From the NCBI GenBank assembly GCA_019614645.1, contig JABWDB010000009.1, positions 6,615,501 to 6,679,500 of the forward strand: DNA of 64,000 bases, written 5' to 3'. Made by a program: the position numbers and the translations under genes. The DNA comes from Stratiolaelaps scimitus. Lineage: Eukaryota > Arthropoda > Arachnida > Mesostigmata > Laelapidae. The notes below the pieces were generated by a model. It worked only from the letters and a program-made list of their open reading frames with translations, ran no database searches and was not told the DNA's origin. Positions 56,600 to 64,000 of the stretch are shown here, in pieces (positions within the stretch are counted from its first letter, which is position 1; the number at the start of each line of letters is the position of its first letter).

Positions 56600-57480
56600 A
56601 TTTATACTAAGAAGAACAGCAACAGCCGAGTCTACTCACAAATATCGACTTAAATTAGTGTCAAGGAACACCAAAGAAATGAATATTAGAAAAATATATA
56701 TAATATGTATATTATATATACCTATATCACCAAGGTGTAACTGTAATAAATATTTCTAAGCAGCAAATTCTATAGGTAGGCAGATATATACATACTAAGC
56801 CTTTCCAATGAGGCTCGAACGGAAATGTTCGTGATGTGACCTTAACGGCCAGGCCTATACAAGCTTCCGTCATATGAGAACTACAATAATATTTAAGGGT
56901 GTTCCCTCTTCGAGATGGAGAATCGACCTCTTTGCGATTTACATAGACTGATCCGTTTAAAGGGACCTCATAGACTTAACTTTAGCAGTAGGTAGAGCAA
57001 AGGTCTCCAAAATGTTGCTGGTAAAGATCCCGTTGATGTGTGGACCCGCACTTTAAATCCGTATTTCACAAATCTATGTGAAAGTAAGAAAGGACCCAAG
57101 AGGTTTACAGAAGGGTAAAACCTCTTGTAGTAGTTAGAAAAAAAAAATACACTTCAATTTAAAAAAAAAATGTAAGTTCACAGTTGGAAAAGAGGCTATT
57201 TCAACGATTCGTCGCAACTGTAAACCTGTAGTCAAAACTCCACTTTTATCCACCCTTCCTGTAACACATAGTATAAGCTCTCCCCATCATTTACCTAATC
57301 CAATAATATAATACATAAGCTTTCCACTAGAGTTTACTGCTCAAGAGACAACACTGATATAAATGCATACCCTTTTGAGCGTGCGTGCATATTTTCGTAC
57401 TCCATATCATACATAGATGCATTGCACTAATGCGGCCTTACCTGCAAATGGTATATACGTGTCAACGTTAGTCACTGTCG
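56600..57480. other. AT-rich, probably old transposon-derived sequence
   Basis: No supported exon. A-runs lie at 57136-57147 and 57162-57172. Contains the tRNA-like head at 56812 and the weaker trace at 56980. Confidence 0.45.
56812..56851 (-). mobile_element. tRNA-derived SINE head
   Basis: On the minus strand TGGCCGTTAAGG (A box, 56840-56851) and GTTCGAGCC (B box core, 56812-56820) are spaced like a tRNA gene's internal promoter. The flanks do not fold into a full cloverleaf and the body does not match the three-copy family, so it is probably the head of another, older SINE. A related decayed trace may lie at 56980-57050 on plus (CAGTAGGTAGAGC, then TGGTAAAGATCCC). Confidence 0.42.
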
Positions 57481-57486
57481 AATTAT

Positions 57487-57569
57487 TATATATATATATA
57501 TATATTATATTATTTATTCATTCACATAACACAGGTGCATATATGTATATATATATATATATATATATA
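57487..57569. repeat. Interrupted TA microsatellite
   Basis: Two TA arrays separated by TTATTTATTCATTCACATAA sequence. Frames through it encode Ile-Tyr runs only. Confidence 0.9.
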
Positions 57570-58208
57570 AATATGTATATGAAACACGCCTTATACTTAA
57601 TTATACAATACATGGGTTACTATTGCATCCAAGTGAACATATTAAAAGTGGACCTAAGGTCATGTGCGTCATTGTCATGATATAATCGGCAACTAGAGAG
57701 TAAGAACGGTGATCTAGATCGGGATCATCTACTATACAATGCCGTTTCTCTAATTTCGTCTCCCACATCTCAAATAGGTGTCAAATGGAACCAGTCGACA
57801 ACGAATCTGCAGATTCTTCTAAGGGGTCTAGGTCATGTCGACAGCGGTTTGACCTTCGTATGCACCGAGCAGCATCGGCACAATTCCTGGTGCTACGTAG
57901 TGCCGAGGCTCGCCGGCCAGTGACCCGTCTACAGTTTGTTATCTCGACGCTGTCCTAACTATGCTATCTTCAGGCCTGATTCTAACGGCATGAGTCAGAG
58001 TGAGAGAGCTTTCGAAGAAGAGAGAGAGAGAGAGGAAGGTACAGGAAGATAGCTAGGAAAATGTCTAACTGTCCAACACCGCTTTCGCGGTCGTCTCCGA
58101 TTCTTTAGTTTGCCTGCGTTTCAAACGAGGCAGCTCCGCATGCTTCCCTCCTTTCCACCGCTCGGCTGTCTGTGTCATTCTCTTCATGCTCACAATTTGT
58201 GGCCACAG

Positions 58209-58415
58209 CATTCTCAAGTGGATCTATACATGTCGCTGCAGAACGAAGTGGTGGTGCTGAAGTCTGCCGACGCTTGCCTTTCTGCCCGCAGCAGGAGTCT
58301 TTCCTCGAAGAACATTGAATACGAGGGCAGTAGCACCAGCAGCAGAGTCCGTCTGCTTCAACCGTTGACTTTCCGCTCGGATAGCCAACAACATTCAGTA
58401 AACCCGCCTCGGTAG
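58209..58415 (+). CDS. Candidate terminal exon, unknown protein
   Basis: A pyrimidine-rich upstream stretch ends GTGGCCACAG. A phase 0 frame of 68 codons runs to TAG 58413-58415: HSQVDLYMSLQNEVVVLKSA, then DACLSARSRSLSSKNIEYEG and a Ser/Gln-rich end. On the minus strand a 160-codon frame (58395-58877) lies just beyond and overlaps its last bases. No family recognised. Confidence 0.35.
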   Translation, partial: HSQVDLYMSLQNEVVVLKSADACLSARSRSLSSKNIEYEGSSTSSRVRLLQPLTFRSDSQQHSVNPPR

Positions 58416-58877
58416 CCTTCCCGCGGTAGCTTCGAGCCCGCTGCTACTGCAAGGGCTCCCGCTCAGTGACGCTAGCGGGCCCATCCAGTCGACGGAACCC
58501 TTAGCCGTGCATCGACGTGCTGCGCCTCTTGGCCCCATTGGCGTGCCGCCTTGCGCGCCCAGTCTGGAGGAGTAATGCGATGCAAATATGGTTGGAATCC
58601 TCCTCCCAACGCCTCGCTCCCCTAAAGCGCCACGGCGTCTTTCGAGTTCGACGTGGGCCTTTGGCCCTTCCCGTCCTTCACCCCTTGAATGCTGTCTTTT
58701 CTGGCCCGGTGGTTTCGATCGTTGGCCATCTAGACCCAGCGCAGACCTCTTCGACGGACGCTTAAGGCCACCACCATGACCAGCACCTAAAGCAAAACTG
58801 GGAGCAGTAGAAAGACCGACACTCGAATGCGACTTCGCCAAGAACGAGCCCAAGATAGAACTCACTAGCAGTCCCAC
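58395..58877 (-). CDS. 160-codon minus-strand frame, Gly/Arg-rich, doubtful
   Basis: The frame starts at a GTG, not ATG, and gives a Gly/Arg/Ser-rich product (for example GAGHGGGLKRPSKRSALGLD). Composition follows the local GC-rich DNA, and the plus strand is open too. It may be chance or part of a longer spliced exon. The initial residues LLVSSILGSFLAKS are hydrophobic. No domain recognised. Confidence 0.22.
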   Translation of the reverse strand: MGLLVSSILGSFLAKSHSSVGLSTAPSFALGAGHGGGLKRPSKRSALGLDGQRSKPPGQKRQHSRGEGREGPKAHVELERRRGALGERGVGRRIPTIFASHYSSRLGAQGGTPMGPRGAARRCTAKGSVDWMGPLASLSGSPCSSSGLEATAGRLPRRVY

Positions 58878-59224
58878 CTCATCCCAAGCTCTGCTTCTTC
58901 ATCTGGCTATTTTATATCCGCCTACTATCGAGTAGCAAGCGCCGATCGTCCTCCGACGCATCACGAGCGAGAGCGACAGTGGCGGCGGTCGCGAGCAAAA
59001 TCGCCGCAGCAAACTCTCTACCAAGAAACTCACGTAGCAGGCCACCGAAAGGCATCCAATTGGAAATATGTGTTTTAACTCCACAAATCGTGGGGGGCAG
59101 CTTTTGATTTGGCATCGCTGCCAATGATCTGTTGAGGCAAAGAGGCCGGCAGATAAACACGGCGATGAGGTGAAAAGTATGGCCAGGATAACTAAGCTGC
59201 TAGTGGACTCGGGCGTAGCGCATA

Positions 59225-59254
59225 AAACTACCAAGTTAGCAAACTTGGTAGTTT
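59225..59254. repeat. Perfect 13-bp inverted repeat, 4-base loop
   Basis: AAACTACCAAGTT (59225-59237), loop AGCA, then its exact complement AACTTGGTAGTTT (59242-59254). No T-run follows on plus as for a bacterial terminator, and in this genome that role would not apply. It lies within an 87-codon plus frame (59170-59433) and a minus frame of 171 codons. Likely a small palindrome of transposon or replication-slippage origin. Confidence 0.85.
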
Positions 59255-59439
59255 CATGCGCTTGCAGAACAAGGGGAATACAGAATAAAATAAGAAAAAT
59301 ACTGGATGGGAAGGTTGTTGTAGAGCGTTTAGTACGTTGGTTCGGGACCTTAGTGGACACGGAAATTGTTACAGAAACGACTATTACAGCTGCGGACCAA
59401 TTGCATCCAATCATAACCGACCGCGCACTGTAATGATGT

Positions 59440-61815
59440 GCGTGAAGAAAAAACGAAACAAGGTTTCACTTCTATGCTATGAAACGCTTAGAGGAGGCAG
59501 GGCCTGTTTATTAGTTACGAACCGCTTTCGAAGGCAGAGCGTGATACGCCACCGTGTCCCCGATACCCTTCAAATCGATGGCAGTTGTCTTCAGATATTA
59601 CTCTACGTACTCCAGTTTGTACATGACATCGTCAGACACCCGATGTTTTATCTGGCACCAATCCCAATACGGGAACGCTCCTAGGGTCACTGTATTCATT
59701 TCCAAGAAACTAGCCAAACAAATTACATTTCAATATACTTTCCAAAGTGACAACATATCTTCTGCAACATGTCTTCGACACCACAGGCACACAAAAAGAA
59801 ACCAATTCCCTCCTTTTCTTTTCACATAATCTATCGGATAGCTAGCATTTATAACTTTCGAGATCGAGCCTCCCTTCTCGAGAAGAACGTTGGAAGACAA
59901 ATTTATTGCCCGATTTCCCCTGTGAGCCATCGTGTGAGGAGCTGAGCGGCTTGTCTTCATGAAAACGGCCTAGCATTCACTGACGAACGACGTCTCTCTG
60001 TATATATCTGTCACGGCGGAAACGTAGCTACTGGAGTTAACGAGTAACCCCATGTCACGGTTCCTCTTGTAGCTATATTATCATTATTTTGTCAAGCCTC
60101 TCAGTCGTAAGGGGATATTGGGCGAGTCCTGCGGAGCAAGGGTAAAGCAAGCCCATCACCTTGAGCAGCGACAGCCCTTCATCCGACCGGCGTTGCAGTG
60201 CAAAACAAGCGTTCTATTAATCCATAATGACCACTCGTCCGCCTTCATATCTCGTTCCATTGCCCACAGATGGGCCGGCCTATCAAAAGGACCAAAGGGT
60301 CAGGCCGTCTTAACATAGAGTATTGTCCAGCACTAGCAGTCGCGGAACGGGTCATCGTACCCCGGGCCTTGCCGGGATCTTATTTACTCGTACTGTACGA
60401 TAGATAGTCCGCTCCCTCACAACGTGGGGTGCGGTTCGGGCATAGAGGTAATGCCCTACACTCAGGGACACACTCGAGATCGCCATGAAGGAGGGCATTC
60501 ATTTACGGCCATAGCCTGCCATCCTTTAGGGAGACATGGACATGCCCTAACACCGTCACCCACCATTGCGGACACCAGAATCATTGTTCTGGACAATATC
60601 ACTAATGTGCATAGCACATATACTAGAGCACAGAAACATCATGTTTAATGACTTGTATGTATGTGTCGACCTAGCGTTCGTGCAACGTCACCTAGGTAGT
60701 TTAATCCGTTTAGCCTTGAAACGCCCTAACGGAAAAACCACCTGAAAATATTAAGGCCCTTGACGATGGCCTGAGCAAACTTCGTCTGCTCATTATATAT
60801 GAACCCCCTGTGGCAGGTTGCGATACATGGTTCGCTTCAGCAGTTCGTTGCCACTTCGAACGCCAGACGTCACAACCGTTCTGTCAGGTATGAGGGTTTG
60901 ATATCGAAGGGGATCCACCGAGAACGATCCCCCTGTGCCTGCACTCCCTTCGAGTCGCTTCATTTGCTGGCGAGGTATTTATTGATCGTTGTGCCGTGCT
61001 GTCGAGCCGTTGATCTGGGCCTGCTCAAGATCTGGCGACAGCATCTGCCTTGCATCTCGCATTGACTAATCGTTCAAACACCTATGCGTCGGTCATTTCA
61101 TGCTTCCTCTAGACATTAGACACGGAACATATCATATGCGGATCCGCTCTACCGGCCCAGACCCAATAGTGGGACCGGATAGCCAAAGAAGGGCTCGCAG
61201 AAATATTGGCCCCAGGAATGCTATCCTTCTATTACTCGGTATGTATTCTCTGACCTTCAACATATTTTGCTCTATTCTCGTGACCATGCGACAGCAATAG
61301 CCATCTAGTAGACATGCTGCTGACAGGTTCGCGTTTACCTCAATCATCGGTCGCTACGCTGTGTATGCTAAGGGTACGTTTCAGCATGCCCACCTCCTCT
61401 CACTCATAACTAGACTGAAGTGGCGATCACTGGCCCATTTCTGGTCGTTCAAGTTGACAACTTACTCGAAGCTGAATATTGCTGAATGTTCTGCGAGAAC
61501 AAGTTTGACAGCGGCAGCCAGTTTGCTCGCCATACCTGTCCAAGTCGGACGCAGAAGAGACAACATTTGTTGGAACACGAGGCTTGCTGTTTCTTCGTCC
61601 CGCCACCTAATATACCAACGCCCCGAGATCTGTTTAAATCAGGGCGACGCACGTCGACGCCACAAAGGAAATTGCTAATTTCCTCACACTAGCGTCCTAC
61701 CCAGTAGCGGTTGCTCCATCGTTCTTCACCATATTGACTCAATTTCACAGTAATTGTTCACCTTCAATATGTCAATAGTAGACACAACTGAGCTGTGTTC
61801 CTTCAGTCATCACTC
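59440..61815. other. No supported gene
   Basis: Only short frames without good splice pairs. No repeats of the families above. Composition is balanced and there are few microsatellites. Confidence 0.45.
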
Positions 61816-61820
61816 AACAA

Positions 61821-61990
61821 GAAAAATTTCCGACAAGCCAACATTTGACGTCCACCGAACTGCGTTCGGCATTGCCTCATAAGACAGAGCCCTTAAATGC
61901 AAATGCGCGACAGTCGGGATCGAACCTACGTGGACCTACGTGTTTCCTCCGATTGGAAGGAGCGTATTACGTTTCATTCGTTGGTTCTGA
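61821..61990 (-). mobile_element. tRNA-derived SINE, copy 3
   Basis: On the minus strand it carries an anticodon-arm-like CGCTCCTTCCAATCGGAG, a perfect B-box core GGTTCGATCCC (complement of 61916-61926), the body GCGCATTTGCATTTAAGG, then CTTATGAGGCAATGCCGA, and an A/T-rich tail. The A-box region is diverged or shifted by a short duplication (two CACGTAGG units). The arm CTCC-TTCCAATC-GGAG suggests a Gly(TCC)-type tRNA ancestor, but this is tentative. Target duplications were not clear. Confidence 0.58.
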
Positions 61991-61994
61991 CGGA

Positions 61995-64000
61995 AAATAC
62001 GTACACGTTAGTCTCTCATTAGACCGCGTCTCGTCTGGCCTACAGCGGACTGAGCACATATACCAGGGCCAACTGCTATCAAACAAATCAACCAAGACCC
62101 GACTCTACCTTGCCAGTTACTACCATATATATATGTCGTGACATATAAGAGAACTTAAGCATTGTAAAAACTGCGTTCCTTTAATAAACCAATAAAGCTT
62201 TACCTTTACCATACTCTGGTCGATGACCACCGCAGGCAACAGACAGGCCAGAAAGTGTTGTGAGAGTCCGATGAATGGCATAGCGATACGAGCGACGTTC
62301 ATTTGATGAGACTATACAAAATAACCATGGTCAGAATCCGACGCACGGTTGGTAAAGTAGCACTGGATCAACCTCAGTCTTAGCTGAACTACTCACAGTG
62401 AGCTATTATTAGCGATTGATTTGAATTGTAATGATATTAAGAAGCTAATACTGTAACCATTATCACCGCCAGCAGACATATCGTCCAATAACGCGTCAGC
62501 GTTATCAATGTTGTCTAGCTATACGGGTCATTATTGGTATTCAGACTTGAATGCGTCTGTTCGCGAATATAAGCAGGGCTATTTTGCCGATCGTTTGACG
62601 GATCACCCACAACAATGCATAATGGCCGGGCTTGTCCAATGAAAGCAATGAAAAAGTAGAGTTCGAAGCAACGGCCCAAAATCAAGCCTCAACAAATACT
62701 ACCCTCCATGCGGGTGCTAGCCGGTGCCAGCTTGCTTGTTTATGCGTTACTCTTTGAGTCGACATTACAATCTACGTACTGTCTACGTCTGTGTTGACAC
62801 AAGGCGACGGGTGCGTAATAAGGGTTGAAACAGAAAAAAATTCGATTGATCTGCAAAAACTTTTCTGTAAACGGAAATATTTCTCGGTATTACCCTCTAC
62901 TGCAAGCAACCTCCGTTCGATGGGACGGGTACCGATCATCGTACCGGCAGCAGCAGCAGCAGTGGTAACTGTAGCAAGCCCACGTATCATTAAATTTCTA
63001 TCCGACCTCTCCGAGACCATCGCGGCACCCGCTGGCGCAGCGGATAATAAGCTGGTTATTGGTAAACCCTAATGTCCTAATATACAATATCCGCTGAGCT
63101 CCGACCAGCGTGTCCACACTCTGAAAAGCTCGTCACCCTATAGACTCTTAGGGAAGGGGGGGGTAGGTTCATTTCATCACACTAATCACACAACGTTCAT
63201 TCTTCTTCTATGATCAGCAGAAGCAGCTGCCGCAGAACAGCCATAAGCAACAGGCCACCACAAACATCTGACAGTTACAGCAATGGGCGATACTTTGTCT
63301 TTGAGGCATTCATTGAAGCGAAGCAGGATCCAGCCTAGAGAGTCAACGTCGGTGCTTTCAAACGCCTAAGCCCCTCCCCTGCTATAGAGCATTCGGCCAC
63401 CAGCAGCAACGCCGAAGGCGTCCTTTGTGCGATCGTGGGCGTAGCTTCCAAACCATCGTATAGCTTTAATTCGAGTTTGATTAGATTTGCCTAGAGAACG
63501 CAAGACTTCCTATTGCCCGCCCGAATCAACATTGAACTTTTGCGCAGTCACAGCTAAATTAAGTGATACAGCGATTTGCGCAAAACGACGCATATATCGT
63601 CCCACAGATAAGCATACAGATGCATATGTTGAGTATGTCACACTACAGTATCACTCGATGTGTTCCAAGTTCTCTGAAAATGATAACGTAAAGACACATA
63701 TAAATGTCTAGGTGCATTCCAGCTTAGAATGTTTTCATCGTATTTTCGATTTCGCCACGCTCCTGGGGCAGACAGTTTGCAATGTATCGGCTATCTAGTC
63801 TCGGTTGGCTAAAAAAACATCTTGAAATAGCATCGTGTCGAGGAACGACCAGCTTCGGATGACTTATGCGGGCAACGCCGCGAGAAACTCGTGTACAGTA
63901 CGCGGATACACCTCGAAGAAAGCTGTTAGCAGGAAAAAGTTAGAGTTTGTTTTTAACAAGATAAATATACTATGATACTGATGAGCAACCGCGGGAGTAT
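61995..64000. other. No supported gene
   Basis: A CAG tract lies at 62947-62963 inside a 93-codon frame that has an Ala run and is probably accidental. An AGGGAAGGGGGGGGTAGG run is at 63150. Nothing else recognised to the window end. Confidence 0.45.

Noticed and set aside
59225..59254. Rho-independent terminator
   Set aside because: No T-run follows and the sequence is eukaryotic in character.
61486..61692. Possible C2H2 zinc finger (FCENKFDSGSQFARHTC, then HLLEH)
   Set aside because: Cys and His spacing does not fit a C2H2 finger and a TGA lies where the first Cys pair would be.
62791..63072. 93-codon plus frame with an Ala run
   Set aside because: The run comes from a CAG repeat and no splice sites or domain support it.
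1..64000. CRISPR array, phage, plasmid, biosynthetic cluster or bacterial insert
   Set aside because: No regularly spaced repeats, no clustered long frames and no bacterial gene families were seen.

Overview
This window looks like animal nuclear DNA, most likely from an arthropod. A parasitiform mite or a relative is my guess, but the species cannot be named from the sequence. There are no dense, co-directional reading frames, ribosome-binding sites or operons. The sequence is mostly non-coding, with many microsatellites (CT, TA, CA, CAG/CTG, GGCC), tRNA-derived short interspersed elements (one with an exact 15-base target-site duplication), decayed non-LTR retrotransposon pieces, and short exon-like frames bounded by GT and AG. 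The longest open frames (about 160-260 codons) lie in GC-rich, low-complexity sequence, often on both strands at once. They are what chance would give.

One exon is supported by clear family resemblance: a TTC39-type tetratricopeptide protein exon on the minus strand at 4357-4529. All other coding calls rest on a consensus-like acceptor and donor, an open frame between them, and matching intron phase where several exons can be chained. The best chains are a membrane-protein 3' end on the minus strand (13.6-12.7 kb), a two-exon minus 3' end (23.3-22.8 kb), a minus chain at 28.5-27.9 kb, a plus chain at 47.3-48.2 kb with an out-of-phase optional exon, and a basic plus-strand 3' end (50.7-52.1 kb). 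I read these by eye, so several single-exon calls will be false. Confidence is set accordingly, and they should be used as candidate intervals rather than gene models.

Layout: 0-3 kb, GC-rich and promoter-like on plus, with a SINE at 2.8-3.0. 4.3-5.7 kb, TTC39 exon and a CR1-like reverse transcriptase scrap. 7.07-7.16 kb, a long CT tract. 8.7-15.2 kb, candidate exons and the membrane-protein gene. 15.5 kb, the best SINE. 14.9-21 kb, GC-rich islands with possible start exons. 22-28.5 kb, minus-strand chains and one plus 3' end with AATAAA. 31-36.8 kb, scattered plus exons. 38.4 kb, a retrotransposon fragment. 41-52 kb, mainly plus-strand exons. 55-59 kb, facing 3' exons and hairpins. 59.5-64 kb, nearly featureless except for a third SINE copy at 61.8.

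I found no CRISPR array, phage, plasmid, biosynthetic cluster or defence system. Nothing here amounts to a convincing new biological system. The more interesting points are the SINE family, the inverted repeats at 21.4 and 59.2 kb, and the frame-incompatible cassette exon at 47.7 kb.
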